64,000 nucleotides of DNA from Luteimonas sp. MC1572 (GTDB taxonomy: Bacteria; Pseudomonadota; Gammaproteobacteria; Xanthomonadales; Xanthomonadaceae), in the NCBI RefSeq assembly GCF_016615815.1, contig NZ_CP067112.1, positions 1,736,001 to 1,800,000 on the forward strand. The letters run 5' to 3'. Made by a program: the position numbers and the translations under genes. Below the pieces are notes generated by a model. It had not been told where the DNA came from and made no database searches. It worked only from the letters and a program-made list of their open reading frames with translations. Numbering within the stretch: position 1 is the stretch's first letter; the number at the start of each line of letters is the position of its first letter. Of this stretch, positions 8,165 through 20,219 are shown one piece after another.

Positions 8165-10403
8165 GCCGCCACCACCCGTGCGCGGCCGCCGGCGAGTGCC
8201 GCCGTGGCGCCGTAGCCGGATTCGATCCACGCCGCGCCGCGCGCGACGCGATCGCTGGCGACCACCTGGAGGGTGGCCGTGCCGGCATGGTTGGAGACCT
8301 TGGCCATCGCGCCATCGGCCACGCCTGCCGCCGACGCATCGTCGGGATGAAGCGTGATGCGCGGACCGGCGGTGAGCGGATGTGCCTGCAGTGCGGCGGC
8401 GCGACGCGTCACGCCGTCGGTGCGATAGATCGCCTGCGACACGGCCAGCTCGAAGCCTTCGCCCTCGCCCACCGTGGCCGCGGATGCCGACACCACGACG
8501 CCGCGCGGCGCCATGCCGGCGCGCACCTCGGCGAGGTCGACGAACTCGAAGCCCGGCAGCGCCAGCAGCCCACCGAGTGCACGCAGTGCCTTCCACCCCG
8601 GGCGCGCTTCGTCCGGCAACTTGCCGGCGGCGACGGCGCGCTGCTCGCGACCATCGAGGTTGGTGAGGGTGGCGTCGATTTCGGGCAGCAGGCCGATCGG
8701 CAGGATCACGTCGGCAATGCGGCGCGTCGACGCGCAGGCGAAGTGGCTGAAGGCCACGACCTGCGCGCCGCCGAGTGCGGACATCGCGTTCGCCTGGTCG
8801 GCGAAGTCGAGGCCCGGCTCGATGCCGTACATCACGTAGCCGCTGCGCGGCTGCGCGAGCATGGCGCTGGCGTCGCGCGACGCGGGCAGCACGCCGTTGC
8901 GCGCCAGGCCGAGCGCATTCGCGCCCTGCGGGATGCGGCACAGCGCGGCGTTGCCGGCGGTGGCGAGCGCGGCGGCGGCGGCGCGGATGTCCGCGGCGTG
9001 CGCGCCGTTCTCGGCCACGCCGCCCACGATGACGACCATCCTCGCGCTGTCCTTCAGCGCAGCGGCAAGCTCCGTGGCGCCAAGCGCGGCGGCGATGCCG
9101 GAAGGCGCAACGATCGTCTTCGACGCGATGTCGAAGGCGAACTCGAAGTCGACCGGATTGACCACGTGCACGCGGGCGCCGCGTACCCAGGCCTTGCGCA
9201 CGCGCTGGTGCAGCAGCGGCAACTCGAAGCGCAGGTGGCTGCCGACGATGACGATCGCGTCGGCCTGCTCGATGTCCTCGACCGGCATGGCGAACGGCTC
9301 GGCCACCGCGGCGTCGGACAGGTCGCGCTGGGAAATGCGGTGGTCCAGGTTGCCGGTGCCAAGTGCCTCGGCCAGGCGCGCCAGCAGCGCGCCCTCCTCG
9401 TTGGAGGTTGCCGGATGCACCAGGATGCCGAGGTCGTCGGCGGCGTTGTCGCGCAGGATCTGCGCGGCACGCGCCAGCGCCTCGTCCCACGATGCCTCGC
9501 GCCAGTCGCCTTCATCGCCATTGCTGGCGACGCGCAGCAGCGGCCGGGTTGCGCGGTCGTCGGCGTACAGGCCCTGGTGCGAATAGCGGTCACGGTCCGA
9601 GATCCAGCACTCGTTGACGGCCTCGTTGTCGCGCGGAACCGCGCGCATCACCTCGCCGCGGCGCGAATGCAGGAACAGGTTGCTGCCGAGGGCGTCGTGG
9701 TAGCCCAGCGACTCGCGTGCGATCAGCTCCCACGGGCGCGCGCGGAAGCGGAACACCTTGTTGGTGAGCGCGCCAACCGGGCACACGTCGATCACGTTGC
9801 CGGACAGCTCGGTGGTCAGCGGCTTGCCGTCGTAGGTGCCGATCTGCAGGCTTTCGCCGCGCTGCATGCCGCCGAGTTCGTAGGTGCCGGCGATTTCCGC
9901 GGTGAAGCGGATGCAGCGCGTGCACTGGATGCAGCGCGTCATGTCGGTGGCGACCAGCGGGCCCATGTCCTCGTCGGCCACCACGCGCTTGCGTTCGCTG
10001 AAGCGGCTGACCGAACGGCCGTAGCCGAGCGACAGGTCCTGCAGCTCGCACTCGCCGCCCTGGTCGCAGACCGGGCAGTCGAGCGGGTGGTTGATGAGCA
10101 GGAATTCCATCACGTTGCGCTGCGACTTGAGCGCCTTTTCGCTGCGCGTCTGCACGCGCATGCCGTCCATCACCGGCGTGGCACAGGCAGGCGCGGGCTT
10201 GCCCATCTTCTCCACGTCGACCAGGCACATGCGGCAGTTGGCGGCGATGGCGAGCTTGTCGTGGTAGCAGAACCGCGGGATCGGGATGCCGGCCTTGTCG
10301 GCGGCATGGATGATCATCGAGCCCTTGGGCGCGGCCATCTCCACGCCGTCGATGAAGACGGTGACCTGGTCGGGCGCGAGGTTCGGATTCACCGGCTGGG
10401 CGC

Positions 10404-10407
<4 letters not shown>
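8161..10407 (-). CDS. nuoG: NADH-quinone oxidoreductase subunit G
   Basis: NuoG is the largest peripheral subunit (748 residues) and carries clusters N1b, N5 and N4. The N-terminal 2Fe-2S ferredoxin domain has the '[19 protein letters not shown]' cysteines. The His-Cys3 motif '[16 protein letters not shown]' ligates N5, and '[10 protein letters not shown]' belongs to N4. The C-terminal half is molybdopterin-oxidoreductase-like but degenerate, as expected for the family. I see no extra N7 cysteine motif. The ATG overlaps the nuoF stop (ATGA). Confidence 0.96.
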
Positions 10408-11771
<1,364 letters not shown>

Positions 11772-11785
11772 GCCGGTGTCCAGCC

Positions 11786-12313
11786 TCACTTCAGTCCGTC
11801 GAGCAGCTCGTCGACCTTCGCGGCGTCGAGCTTCTCGTGGTAATGGCCGTTGATCACGACCACCGGGGCGCCGCAGCATGCCGCGACGCACTCTTCCTCA
11901 CGCTTCAGATAGACGCGGCCGTCGGCGGTCGATTCGCCAAGCTTGCAGCCGAGTTTCCTTTCGGCATGCGCGACCAGGTCTTCGGCGCCGTTGAGCCAGC
12001 AGCTGATGTTGGTGCAGATGGCGACGTTGTTGCGGCCGACGGGCTTCGTCTCGAACATCGAATAGAAGGTGGCGACCTCGTACGCCCACACCGGCGGCAG
12101 GTCCAGGTACTTGGCCACGGCCGCGATCAGCTCGTCGGTCAGGAACCCGTTGTTCTGCTGCTGCACCGCGAACAGTCCCTGCAGCACCGCCGAACGCTTG
12201 CGGTCGGCCGGGAACTTGGTCAGCCAGTGGTCGATGTGCGCGCGCGTGTCGTCGTTCAACGCGACCATCGGGTCGACGTTGCGCGCGTTCTCGAAGTTGC
12301 CGGTGGCTCTCAT
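11786..12313 (-). CDS. nuoE: NADH-quinone oxidoreductase subunit E
   Basis: NuoE is the 24-kDa thioredoxin-fold subunit that carries the 2Fe-2S cluster N1a. The 175-residue protein has all four ligands, C100 and C105 and then C142 and C146. The preceding '[19 protein letters not shown]' segment is strongly conserved in the family. Its ATG overlaps the nuoD stop by four bases, and nuoF follows 14 bases downstream. Confidence 0.96.
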   Translation of the reverse strand: MRATGNFENARNVDPMVALNDDTRAHIDHWLTKFPADRKRSAVLQGLFAVQQQNNGFLTDELIAAVAKYLDLPPVWAYEVATFYSMFETKPVGRNNVAICTNISCWLNGAEDLVAHAERKLGCKLGESTADGRVYLKREEECVAACCGAPVVVINGHYHEKLDAAKVDELLDGLK

Positions 12314-13620
12314 CGGTCTACTTCCCCGAAAACGATGTCATAGGTGCCGATCATCGCCACGACGTCGGACAGCATGTGCCCCTTCACCACCGCGTCCATC
12401 GACGACAGGTGCGCGAAGCCGGGCGCGCGCAGGTGCACGCGGAAAGGCTTGTTGGCGCCGTCGCTGACCAGGTAGCAGCCGAACTCGCCCTTGGGCGCCT
12501 CGACCGCACAGTAGGTCTCGCCGGCCGGCACGCAATAGCCTTCGGAAAACAGCTTGAAGTGGTGGATCAGGGCTTCCATGTCGTCCTTCATCTCCTCGCG
12601 GGAGGGAGGCGCGACCTTGAAGTTGTCGACCATCACCGGGCCGGGGTTGGCCTTCAGCCATTCCACGCACTGGGCGATGATGCGGTTGGACTGGCGCATC
12701 TCGGCGACGCGCACCAGGTAGCGGTCGTAGCAGTCGCCGTTGGTGCCGACCGGGATGTCGAAATCGACCTTGTCGTAGCGCGCGTAGGGCTGCTTCTTGC
12801 GCAGGTCCCACTCGACGCCCGAGCCACGAAGCATCGCACCGGTCATGCCCCAGGCCATCGCCTTCTCGGGGCTGACCACGCCGATGCCGACGGTGCGCTG
12901 CTTCCAGATGCGGTTGTCGGTGAGCAGGGTCTCGTACTCGTCGACGCGGCCCGGGAATTCACGGGTGAACGCTTCGAGGAAATCGAGCATCGAGCCTTCG
13001 CGCGACTCGTTGAAGCGCTTCAGCTTCGCGCCCTTGCGCCACGGCGACTCGCGGTACTTCGACATGCGATCGGGCAGGTCGCGATACACGCCACCAGGAC
13101 GGTAATACGCCGCGTGCATGCGCGCGCCGCTGACCGCCTCGTAGACGTCCATCAGCTCTTCGCGCTCGCGGAACGAGTACAGCATCACCGCCATCGCGCC
13201 GAGGTCGAGACCGTTGGAGCCGATCCACATCAGGTGGTTCAGGATCCGCGTGATCTCGTCGAACATCGTGCGGATCCACTGCGCGCGCTCGGGAGCCTCG
13301 ATGCCCATCAGGGACTCGATGGCGCGCACGTAGGCGTGTTCGTTGCACATCATCGACACGTAGTCGAGGCGGTCCATGTAGCCGATCGAATGATTGAACG
13401 GCTTGGACTCGGCAAGCTTCTCGGTGCCACGGTGCAGCAGCCCGACGTGCGGGTCGGCGCGCACCACGGTCTCGCCGTCCATCTCCAGGATCAGGCGCAG
13501 CACGCCGTGCGCGGCCGGATGCTGCGGGCCGAAGTTCATCGTGTAGTTGCGGATTTCCTGGCGTGCTTCGACCGGATTGCTGGCGAAGCCGCTTCCGGCG
13601 GCGTGCGGATGCGCGCTCAT
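12310..13620 (-). CDS. nuoD: NADH-quinone oxidoreductase subunit D
   Basis: NuoD is the 49-kDa subunit, related to the NiFe-hydrogenase large subunit, that forms the quinone-reduction site with NuoB. The 436-residue protein has the '[15 protein letters not shown]' quinone-pocket loop, the '[12 protein letters not shown]' motif and the conserved C-terminus ending in Asp-Arg. It is a separate gene, not fused to nuoC as in E. coli. The ATG overlaps the nuoC stop (ATGA). Confidence 0.96.
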   Translation of the reverse strand: MSAHPHAAGSGFASNPVEARQEIRNYTMNFGPQHPAAHGVLRLILEMDGETVVRADPHVGLLHRGTEKLAESKPFNHSIGYMDRLDYVSMMCNEHAYVRAIESLMGIEAPERAQWIRTMFDEITRILNHLMWIGSNGLDLGAMAVMLYSFREREELMDVYEAVSGARMHAAYYRPGGVYRDLPDRMSKYRESPWRKGAKLKRFNESREGSMLDFLEAFTREFPGRVDEYETLLTDNRIWKQRTVGIGVVSPEKAMAWGMTGAMLRGSGVEWDLRKKQPYARYDKVDFDIPVGTNGDCYDRYLVRVAEMRQSNRIIAQCVEWLKANPGPVMVDNFKVAPPSREEMKDDMEALIHHFKLFSEGYCVPAGETYCAVEAPKGEFGCYLVSDGANKPFRVHLRAPGFAHLSSMDAVVKGHMLSDVVAMIGTYDIVFGEVDR

Positions 13621-14399
13621 TTCGCCTCTCCTGCGCCGGTGCGGACACCGCCGACCTTCAGGTCGCGGTCCTCGCCGGCGGCGGTTGCATAACGTGCGTC
13701 GTCGCGGATGACGCGCGGCACGCCCACGCGGGGCTCGACCGAGGTCACCGGCTCGTACACCACGCGCTGCTTCTCCGCGTCGTAGCGGACTTCGACGTTG
13801 CCGATCAGCGGGAAGTCCTTGCGGAACGGGTGGCCGATGAAACCGTAGTCGGTGAGGATGCGGCGCAGGTCGGGATGCCCGGCAAACATGATGCCGAACA
13901 GGTCGAACGCCTCGCGCTCGAACCAGTTCACGCCCGGCCACAGGTCGTTGACCGAAGCCACGACCGGCAGCGCGTCGTCGGCCGCGAAGCACTTCACCTG
14001 CACGCGGCGGTTGTTGGCGATCGACAGCAGCTGCACGACCACCGCGAAACGCTGCGCGGGAACCGCGATCGCGCCTTCGCCGTCAGGCTGCGCGAGCTGC
14101 TGGCTGTGCTGCTCGCCGAAGCCGAAGCGCCCTGCCCCCTTGCCCTCCACGCCGCGGCTGAAGCCCTCCGAGGAGACGTCGGTGTCCCACTCGTCGCTGC
14201 CGTGGCCGAGGTAGTCCATGCCGCACAGGTCGATCAGCATCTCGAAGCCGAACTCGTCGCGCAGCGCCTGGCAGCTCGCGTGCCAGTCAGCCGGCGCGAC
14301 GACCATGCCGACCTCGCCACGCGGGAGCGCAACGTGGACCGTGGCATCGGCGAAGCGCGTGCGCAGGCGCGCGGCGAACGCGGTCGCGGACTCAGCCAT
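13617..14399 (-). CDS. nuoC: NADH-quinone oxidoreductase subunit C
   Basis: NuoC is the 30-kDa structural subunit of the complex I arm. The 260-residue protein has the hallmark '[20 protein letters not shown]' signature and the following '[19 protein letters not shown]' motif. The start chosen (ATG 14399) overlaps the nuoB stop by eight bases. Longer in-frame translations upstream run entirely inside nuoB. A stretch around residues 90-110, rich in Gly, Gln and Ser, is less conserved. Confidence 0.95.
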   Translation of the reverse strand: MAESATAFAARLRTRFADATVHVALPRGEVGMVVAPADWHASCQALRDEFGFEMLIDLCGMDYLGHGSDEWDTDVSSEGFSRGVEGKGAGRFGFGEQHSQQLAQPDGEGAIAVPAQRFAVVVQLLSIANNRRVQVKCFAADDALPVVASVNDLWPGVNWFEREAFDLFGIMFAGHPDLRRILTDYGFIGHPFRKDFPLIGNVEVRYDAEKQRVVYEPVTSVEPRVGVPRVIRDDARYATAAGEDRDLKVGGVRTGAGEAK

Positions 14400-14979
14400 T
14401 GCGCTGGCCCACCTTGTTTTCGCCGAAATTCGTGGAGCGGCGGATCTTCTTCTGCAGCTGCAGGATGCCGTGCACCAGCGCTTCCGCGGTCGGCGGGCAG
14501 CCCGGGACATAGATGTCCACCGGCACCACGCGGTCGCAGCCGCGGACCACGGAATACGAGTAGTGGTAGTAGCCGCCGCCATTGGCGCAGCTGCCCATCG
14601 AGATCACCCACTTGGGCTCGGGCATCTGGTCGTAGACCTTGCGCAGCGCCGGGGCCATCTTGTTGACCAGGGTGCCGGCCACGATCATCACGTCGGACTG
14701 GCGCGGCGACGGGCGGAAGATCACGCCGTAGCGGTCCATGTCGAGGCGCGCGGCGCCTGCATGCATCATTTCGACCGCGCAGCAGGCCAGGCCGAACGTG
14801 ACCGGCCACATGGAGCCGGTGCGCGCCCAGTTGAGCAGGATGTCCGAGCTGGTGGTGACGAATCCCTGCTCAAGCAGCGGGTTGTCACCGGCCGGACGCA
14901 GGATGTCGTCGACGCGGCCTTCCGACAGCGGGTTGCTCGCGGAGTCCGCAAGCGCGCGGATCGCCCGGGTCACTCCCAT
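14392..14979 (-). CDS. nuoB: NADH-quinone oxidoreductase subunit B
   Basis: NuoB holds the terminal 4Fe-4S cluster N2 that reduces ubiquinone. The 195-residue protein shows all four N2 ligands: adjacent C66 and C67, then C131 in 'MGSCANGGG' and C161 in 'YVPGCPPT'. An N-terminal extension of about 45 residues precedes the core. The ATG lies inside the end of nuoA, a 10-base overlap that suggests coupled translation. Confidence 0.96.
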   Translation of the reverse strand: MGVTRAIRALADSASNPLSEGRVDDILRPAGDNPLLEQGFVTTSSDILLNWARTGSMWPVTFGLACCAVEMMHAGAARLDMDRYGVIFRPSPRQSDVMIVAGTLVNKMAPALRKVYDQMPEPKWVISMGSCANGGGYYHYSYSVVRGCDRVVPVDIYVPGCPPTAEALVHGILQLQKKIRRSTNFGENKVGQRNG

Positions 14980-15326
14980 TCCAGCGCTCCCTTCTTCCAG
15001 ACATAGATGAAACCGAGCAGCAACATGCCCACGAAGATGCCCATCTCGATGAGGCCGAGCACGCCGAGCTCACGGAACACGGTGGCCCACGGCACGATGA
15101 AGATGATTTCCAGGTCGAAGACGATGAACTGGATCGCGATCAGGTAGTAGCGCACGTCGAACGGCATGCGCGCGTCTTCGAAGGGCGCATAGCCGCATTC
15201 GTAGGCGGAGAGCTTTTCGACTGTCGGGCGCTTGGGCCCGAGGAGGTTGCCGACCAGGATCAGGGCGATGCCGATCCCCGTGGCGACGATCAGGAACAAT
15301 AGGGTCGGCAGATATTCGGCCAGCAC
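14970..15326 (-). CDS. nuoA: NADH-quinone oxidoreductase subunit A
   Basis: NuoA is a three-helix membrane subunit and the first gene of the nuo operon. The 118-residue protein contains the family signature '[20 protein letters not shown]' on the cytoplasmic loop, with the conserved redox-exposed Cys. Tryptophan and Glu close the protein, as in relatives. The 93 bases upstream, to the tRNA-Leu, hold a 7-bp hairpin; I see no convincing promoter there, so the tRNA transcript may continue into nuo. Confidence 0.95.
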   Translation of the reverse strand: MLAEYLPTLLFLIVATGIGIALILVGNLLGPKRPTVEKLSAYECGYAPFEDARMPFDVRYYLIAIQFIVFDLEIIFIVPWATVFRELGVLGLIEMGIFVGMLLLGFIYVWKKGALEWE

Positions 15327-15344
15327 GTGTGTTCTCTCGGCTAC

Positions 15345-15362
15345 CGGCCGCGAGGGCGGCCG
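15345..15362 (-). other. Stem-loop in the nuoA leader
   Basis: A perfect 7-bp CG-rich inverted repeat (CGGCCGC and GCGGCCG) with a four-base loop sits between tRNA-Leu and nuoA. No U run follows on the minus strand, so it is not a standard terminator. It could separate the tRNA from the nuo messenger during processing. Confidence 0.35.
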
Positions 15363-15419
15363 TTGCTCTTTCTACCGCGATGCGCGACCAGTCAGCCTGG
15401 CCGCGTTTCGCGATGTGTG

Positions 15420-15504
15420 TGGTGCCCAAGGGGGGACTCGAACCCCCACGACCTAAGCCGCTACCACCTCAAGGTAGTGCGTCTACCAATTCCGCCACCT
15501 GGGC
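15420..15504 (-). tRNA. leuU: tRNA-Leu (GAG)
   Basis: The minus strand gives an 85-nt class II tRNA with encoded CCA (15422-15420), a 7-bp acceptor stem, a long variable arm and the anticodon loop TTGAGGT, so anticodon GAG. The long variable arm and the A73 discriminator fit leucine. It lies between secG and nuoA, as in other gammaproteobacteria where a leucine tRNA follows secG. The gene symbol follows the E. coli tRNA-Leu(GAG). Confidence 0.95.
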
Positions 15505-15554
15505 AAATCTTCTGTGTCCGCCTCGCCCGCGCAGCAGCGCTGCGGGACCGCGAC

Positions 15555-15583
15555 ATTGTAATCGCTATCAGCCGCCCTGCGGA
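15555..15583 (-). promoter_or_regulatory. Possible promoter of tRNA-Leu
   Basis: On the minus strand TACAAT (15560 to 15555, five of six consensus bases) overlaps the region just after the secG stop. A weak -35 (TCCGCA, 15583 to 15578) lies 17 bases upstream. Transcription would start about 45 bases before the tRNA. The -10 is good and the -35 is poor. Confidence 0.4.
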
Positions 15584-16014
15584 CCCTCCTGCGCCGGAAC
15601 GGGCTGCGCGGGCGCATCAGCCGGAGGCTGCGCGTCGGGTGCCGAGGGCACCGGAGACTGCTCTGGAACGGTCGTCGGCGCGGCCGGGACCGCACCCTGC
15701 GGCGCCGCGACAGGCGCGGGTGCCGCCGGAACCTCGGACATCACGCCCAGGTCGACCTGCGTGGCGCCCTGCTGGCGCGCCGAATTCGTTGCCTGCCACG
15801 CCATGAACAGCGTGATTGCGAAGAAGGAGATGGCCAGCCACTTGGTGGACTTGGACAGGAAATTGGATGCGCCGCGCGAACCGAACACCGTCGCCGAAGC
15901 GCCGCCGCCGAAGCCGGAGCCGGCCTGGGCGCCAGCGCCGCGCTGCATCAGGATCAGGGCGATCATCGCGATGGCGATGAGCACGAAGACCACGTTGAGG
16001 ATGAGGGGAAGCAT
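15568..16014 (-). CDS. secG: Protein-export membrane protein SecG
   Basis: SecG is the small subunit of the SecYEG translocon and supports the membrane cycling of SecA. The 148-residue protein has two membrane helices (about 3-21 and 57-74), separated by the family loop with 'LMQRGAGAQAGSGFGGGAS' and 'FGSRGASNFLSKSTKWLA'. From about residue 90 it continues as a Pro/Ala/Gln-rich tail, longer than in E. coli (110 residues) and probably disordered. tpiA lies 24 bases upstream, and the tRNA-Leu follows. Confidence 0.93.
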   Translation of the reverse strand: MLPLILNVVFVLIAIAMIALILMQRGAGAQAGSGFGGGASATVFGSRGASNFLSKSTKWLAISFFAITLFMAWQATNSARQQGATQVDLGVMSEVPAAPAPVAAPQGAVPAAPTTVPEQSPVPSAPDAQPPADAPAQPVPAQEGPQGG

Positions 16015-16038
16015 GTTCTCGACTCTCTTGTGCGCCGC

Positions 16039-16791
16039 TTACGCGGCAGCCGCTGCAACAATGGCCAGGAAGTCCGTGGCGACCAGCGATGCACCGCCGA
16101 TCAGGCCTCCATCGACGTCGGGCTGGGAGAACAGCTCGGCGGCATTGGCGGGCTTCACGCTGCCGCCGTAAAGGACTGGCAGGGAATTCGCAATTCTAGC
16201 ATCCCGCGAGGCGACCTCGCTACGGATGAATGCATGGATCGCCTGCGCCTGCCCTGGCGTGGCGGTCAGGCCGGTTCCGATCGCCCAGACAGGCTCGTAG
16301 GCGACCACGGCATTGGCGAAACCTTCGGCGCCGACCAGGTCGAGCACCGGGCGCAGCTGCGCGGCGATGGCCTCCTCGGCCGCCCCGGATTCGCGCTGCT
16401 GCAGCGACTCACCGACACAGAGGATCGGCTTCAGGCCCGCCGCCAGCGCTGCCTTGAACTTCTCGGCAACCAGCGCACTGTCCTCGCGATGGTACTCGCG
16501 GCGCTCGGAATGGCCGACCAGCACGTAGCGCGCGCCGACGTCCGCAAGCATCGCCGCTGAAACCTCGCCGGTGTACGCGCCCTCGGGATGGACGCCGACG
16601 TCTTGCGCGCCGAACGCAAGCCCGCGCCCGGCGAACTCCGTGGCCAGCCCGCCCAGGTACGGCAGCGGCGGCAGCACCACGACCTCGACCGCCGCGCCAT
16701 CGAGGCCATCGGCAATGCGGGCGACCAGCCCGCTGGCGAAATCGCGGCTGCCATGCAGCTTCCAGTTGCCGGCGACGATGCGTTGGCGCAT
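16039..16791 (-). CDS. tpiA: Triose-phosphate isomerase
   Basis: TpiA interconverts dihydroxyacetone phosphate and glyceraldehyde 3-phosphate in glycolysis and gluconeogenesis. The 250-residue length is standard. Catalytic residues are all visible: N9 and K11 in 'AGNWKLHG', H94 in 'LVGHSERREY' and E166 in 'AYEPVWAIGTG'. The 'LYGGSVKPANA' phosphate-binding loop is near the C-terminus. It opens a tpiA-secG pair with a 24-base gap. Confidence 0.97.
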   Translation of the reverse strand: MRQRIVAGNWKLHGSRDFASGLVARIADGLDGAAVEVVVLPPLPYLGGLATEFAGRGLAFGAQDVGVHPEGAYTGEVSAAMLADVGARYVLVGHSERREYHREDSALVAEKFKAALAAGLKPILCVGESLQQRESGAAEEAIAAQLRPVLDLVGAEGFANAVVAYEPVWAIGTGLTATPGQAQAIHAFIRSEVASRDARIANSLPVLYGGSVKPANAAELFSQPDVDGGLIGGASLVATDFLAIVAAAAA

Positions 16792-16821
16792 TGCGGACCT
16801 CGGGGGACGGACGGGCCGGAG

Positions 16822-16827
16822 ATTCTA
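16822..16827 (-). promoter_or_regulatory. -10 element upstream of tpiA
   Basis: Read on the minus strand, TAGAAT (five of six consensus bases) lies about 30 bases before the tpiA ATG in the 65-base gap after the oxygenase gene. The sequence 17 bases upstream does not resemble a -35. A GGCCGGACGGCC near-palindrome is directly upstream. Confidence 0.4.
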
Positions 16828-16856
16828 GGCCGTCCGGCCGCCGAAGGGGTAGCCGC

Positions 16857-17810
16857 CTACTTCAGCTTGATCTCGCGCAGCCGCTCCTCGAGGTATCCCT
16901 GCGCGGTGATCGGCTCGGGATAGCGGCTCGGATTGTCAGCGGTCACGCACGACGGCAGCACGTCGATCAGGAAGTCCGGATTGGGGTGCAGGAAGAACGG
17001 CACCGAGTAGCGCGGCTGGCGCGCCAGTTCGCCCGGCGGATTGACCACGCGGTGGATCGTCGACGGATACACGTGGTTGGTCAGGCGCTGCAGCATGTCG
17101 CCGATGTTGACCACGATGGTGTCGGCGTCCGAGGTGAACGGCACCCACTCGCCGTTGTGCGACAGCACTTCGAGCCCCGCGGCGCTTGCGCCGACCAGCA
17201 GCGTGATCAGGTTGATGTCGCCATGCGCGCCGGCGCGCACGTTGGGGATGTCGTCGGCGGTGATCGGCGGGTAATGGATCGGCCGCAGGATCGAGTTGCC
17301 GGAATCGGTCTTGTCGGCGAAGTAGGTCTCGGGCAGGTCGATGTGCAGCGCCAGCGCGCGCAGCACCTGCGAACCGAGCTCGTCCAGCGCCTGGTACAGC
17401 GCGTAGCCCGCGGCGCGGAACCCAGGCACTTCCGCCGGCCAGACGTTGGCGTCCATGACCTCGCGATACGGCGAGTCGTCCGGGATCTCGCGGCCGATGT
17501 GCCAGAACTCCTTGAGGTCGAAGTGCTTGGAGTCCTTGGCGGTCTCCACGCCGAACGGCGTGTAACCGCGGGCACCGCCGCCGCCGGCCACGTGGTAGCG
17601 CTTCTTGACGTCGTCGGGCAGCGCGAAGAACGCCTTGAACGCGGCGTAGGCGTCATCGATCAGCGGCTGGCCGATGCCGTGGTTGCGGATGCCGGCAAAG
17701 CCCCACTCGCGGTACGCGGCGCCGAGCTCGTCGATGAAAGCCTGGCGGTCTTCGGCGCTGGTCGGCTGGGTGAAACGGCGGATGTCGAGGGTGGGTATCT
17801 GCGCGGCCAT
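16857..17810 (-). CDS. 2-oxoglutarate/Fe(II) oxygenase, isopenicillin-N-synthase family
   Basis: The 317-residue cytoplasmic protein belongs to the double-stranded beta-helix dioxygenases of the isopenicillin N synthase/flavonol synthase type. Iron ligands H196 and D198 ('AHGDIN') and H253 ('TIHRVVNP') are present, and the 2-oxoglutarate-binding R267-x-S269 follows. The N-terminal DIOX_N domain spans about residues 5-125. The substrate is unknown. I chose ATG 17810 rather than an in-frame TTG 18 bases upstream. It stands 75 bases after glmM and 65 bases before tpiA. Confidence 0.85.
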   Translation of the reverse strand: MAAQIPTLDIRRFTQPTSAEDRQAFIDELGAAYREWGFAGIRNHGIGQPLIDDAYAAFKAFFALPDDVKKRYHVAGGGGARGYTPFGVETAKDSKHFDLKEFWHIGREIPDDSPYREVMDANVWPAEVPGFRAAGYALYQALDELGSQVLRALALHIDLPETYFADKTDSGNSILRPIHYPPITADDIPNVRAGAHGDINLITLLVGASAAGLEVLSHNGEWVPFTSDADTIVVNIGDMLQRLTNHVYPSTIHRVVNPPGELARQPRYSVPFFLHPNPDFLIDVLPSCVTADNPSRYPEPITAQGYLEERLREIKLK

Positions 17811-17885
17811 GACGGGTCTCTGTGGCAACGCGCCCGCAGGATCGCGGGCGCAGGCCGTACATGATACCGCCGCGGAGTCCCCGGC

Positions 17886-19286
17886 TCAGGCGGCGGCGCG
17901 CACGGCCTCGGCAAGACGCTCGACGGTGGCCTGCACCAGCGCCTCGTCGTCGGCCTCCACGGTCACCCGCACTACCGGCTCGGTGCCGGAAGGCCGCAGG
18001 AACGCCCTGCCCCGGCCGGCCACGGCCTGCTGGGCCTCGGCGAGCGCCAGCTGCACGCTGGCCGCCTCGGCGGGCCGGGAGCCGTTGCCGCAACGCACGT
18101 TGATCGTGTGCTGCGGCGCCTTGCGCAGCTCGCGCAGCGCCTCGCGCAGCGACACTCCGGTGCGCGCCAGCACTTCCAGCACCTGCAGGGCGCTGACGAT
18201 GCCGTCGCCGGTGGTGGCGCGGTCCAGGCACATCAGGTGCCCGGAAGCCTCTCCGCCGAGGATGCCGCCATGCTCCACCAGCGCCTGGTGCACGTGGCGA
18301 TCACCGACCTTGGTGCGCATGAAGGCGATGCCGCGCGCGGCCAGCGCCTGCTCCAGCGCGTAGTTGGTCATCAGCGTGCCGACCACCGGGCCGCGCAGGC
18401 GGCCGGTCCGCTGCCAGTCGCAGGCCAGCAGGTAAACCAGGTCGTCGCCGTCGCGGACGGTGCCGGCGTCGTCGACGAACAGCACGCGGTCGCCATCACC
18501 GTCGAAGGCGATGCCGAGTTCCGCGCCACTGGCGCGCACGCGCTCCACCAGGGCCTGCGGATGCGTGGAGCCGACGCCGTCGTTGATGTTCAGGCCGTTG
18601 GGCTCGGCGCCGATGACATCGACCCGCGCACCGAGTTCGCGCAACACCATCGGGCCGACCTGGTAGGTCGCGCCGTGCGCGCAGTCGACCACGATGCGCA
18701 TGCCGTCCAGGTCGAAGCTGCGCGGCACCGTGCCCTTGCAGGCCTCGAGGTAGCGGCCTACGGCGTCGCGGGTGCGCAGCGCCTTGCCCAGCATGTCCGA
18801 GGCCACGGTGCGGAACGGCTGCTCCAGCGAGGCTTCGATGGCGAGTTCGGTGGCGTCGTCGAGCTTCTCGCCCTGCGCGGAGAAGAACTTGATGCCATTG
18901 TCGTGGTGCGGGTTGTGCGAGGCGGAGATGACGATGCCGCCATCGGCGCGCATGGCGTGGGTGAGGTGCGCCACCGCCGGCGTGGGCATCGGTCCCATCA
19001 GCTGCACGTCGACGCCGGCGGCGACCAGGCCGGCCTCCAGTGCCGCCTCGAACATGTAGTTCGAGATCCGCGTGTCCTTGCCGATCAGCACCAGCGGCTT
19101 GCGCCACTCGTCGCCGGCCTTGACCGCCGCGACCAGCGCGTGGCCATAGGCATTGCCGAGGCGGAGCACGAAATCGGCCGAGATCGGGCCTTCGCCGACG
19201 CGGCCGCGGATGCCGTCGGTGCCGAACCAGCGGCGCTTCGCGCCGGCGGTGCCGCCATCCACCACAGGTGTGTTCGCGGTGTTCAT
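17886..19286 (-). CDS. glmM: Phosphoglucosamine mutase
   Basis: GlmM converts glucosamine 6-phosphate to glucosamine 1-phosphate for UDP-GlcNAc, peptidoglycan and LPS. The 466-residue protein has the phospho-acceptor serine S123 in '[16 protein letters not shown]', the metal-binding 'DGDGDR' loop and the C-terminal phosphate-binding '[11 protein letters not shown]'. About 20 residues precede the usual '[10 protein letters not shown]' opening. Its ATG overlaps the accD stop by four bases, so it is translated together with accD. Confidence 0.96.
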   Translation of the reverse strand: MNTANTPVVDGGTAGAKRRWFGTDGIRGRVGEGPISADFVLRLGNAYGHALVAAVKAGDEWRKPLVLIGKDTRISNYMFEAALEAGLVAAGVDVQLMGPMPTPAVAHLTHAMRADGGIVISASHNPHHDNGIKFFSAQGEKLDDATELAIEASLEQPFRTVASDMLGKALRTRDAVGRYLEACKGTVPRSFDLDGMRIVVDCAHGATYQVGPMVLRELGARVDVIGAEPNGLNINDGVGSTHPQALVERVRASGAELGIAFDGDGDRVLFVDDAGTVRDGDDLVYLLACDWQRTGRLRGPVVGTLMTNYALEQALAARGIAFMRTKVGDRHVHQALVEHGGILGGEASGHLMCLDRATTGDGIVSALQVLEVLARTGVSLREALRELRKAPQHTINVRCGNGSRPAEAASVQLALAEAQQAVAGRGRAFLRPSGTEPVVRVTVEADDEALVQATVERLAEAVRAAA

Positions 19287-20173
19287 GCCGTCGCGGTGTC
19301 CTCGTCCGCTGCCTGCGGGTATCGCATCATCAACGCGACCAGCGTCGCGATCCGGTCGCGCAACTCGCGGCGGTCGCAGATCTGGTCGACCGCACCGTGC
19401 TCGAGCAGGAACTCCGAGCGCTGGAAGCCTTCGGGCAGGGTTTCGCGCACCGTCTGTTCGATGACGCGCGGGCCGGCGAAGCCGATCAGTGCCTTCGGCT
19501 CGGCCAGGTTGATGTCGCCGAGCATGGCGAACGACGCCGACACGCCACCGGTGGTCGGGTGCGTCATCACCGAGATATACGGCAGGCCCGCGGCGCGCAG
19601 GCGCCCGAGCGCGGCCGAGGTCTTGGCCATCTGCAGCAGCGAATACAGGCTTTCCTGCATGCGCGCGCCGCCGCTCGCGGAGAAGTTCACGAACGGCGAG
19701 CCGATCGCCAGCGCGCGCTCGGCCGCCAGCGCGAAGCGCTCGCCCACCACCGAGCCCATAGACCCGCCCATGAAGGCGAAGTCGAAGGCGCTGGCGACGA
19801 GCGGATGGCCCTTCAGCGTGCCTTCCAGCGCGATCAGCGCGTCGCGCTCGCCTGTGGCTTTCTGCGCCGCCTTGATGCGGTCGGAGTATTTCTTCTGGTC
19901 GCGGAAGCGCAGCACGTCGATCGGGCCGAGCGCGGCGCCGATCTCGCGGCCGCTGCCGGCGTCAAGCAGAGAGGCCAGGCGCGCGCGGGCGCGGATCGCC
20001 ATGTGGTGCGCGCACTTCGGGCAGACCTCGAGGTTCTCCTCGAGCTCGGGGCGGTACAGCACCGCGCCACAGCTGTCGCATTTTTCCCAGAGCCCCTCCG
20101 GGACGCTGCGCTTGCGCGCCGGGCCGCTGTCGGTGCGGATGCGGGCGGGCGTGAGTTTCTTCAGCCAGGACAT
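19283..20173 (-). CDS. accD: Acetyl-CoA carboxylase carboxyltransferase subunit beta
   Basis: AccD with AccA transfers the carboxyl group from biotin to acetyl-CoA, the first step of fatty acid synthesis. The 296-residue protein has the N-terminal zinc ribbon (C32, C35, C51, C54) and the crotonase-like carboxyltransferase domain, with '[20 protein letters not shown]' as the oxyanion and acyl-CoA region. The usual downstream partner folC is absent; glmM overlaps its end instead. It lies 46 bases after trpA. Confidence 0.97.
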   Translation of the reverse strand: MSWLKKLTPARIRTDSGPARKRSVPEGLWEKCDSCGAVLYRPELEENLEVCPKCAHHMAIRARARLASLLDAGSGREIGAALGPIDVLRFRDQKKYSDRIKAAQKATGERDALIALEGTLKGHPLVASAFDFAFMGGSMGSVVGERFALAAERALAIGSPFVNFSASGGARMQESLYSLLQMAKTSAALGRLRAAGLPYISVMTHPTTGGVSASFAMLGDINLAEPKALIGFAGPRVIEQTVRETLPEGFQRSEFLLEHGAVDQICDRRELRDRIATLVALMMRYPQAADEDTATA

Positions 20174-20219
20174 TTGCTACTCGAATCCTTTGCGGCCATG
20201 CCGCGACAAGCCGGGGAGT

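Noticed and set aside
7064-9490. Frame extending nuoH upstream into nuoG
   Set aside because: It is the same frame as nuoH continued 440 codons upstream through nuoG. The ATGA overlap at 8164 is the proper start.
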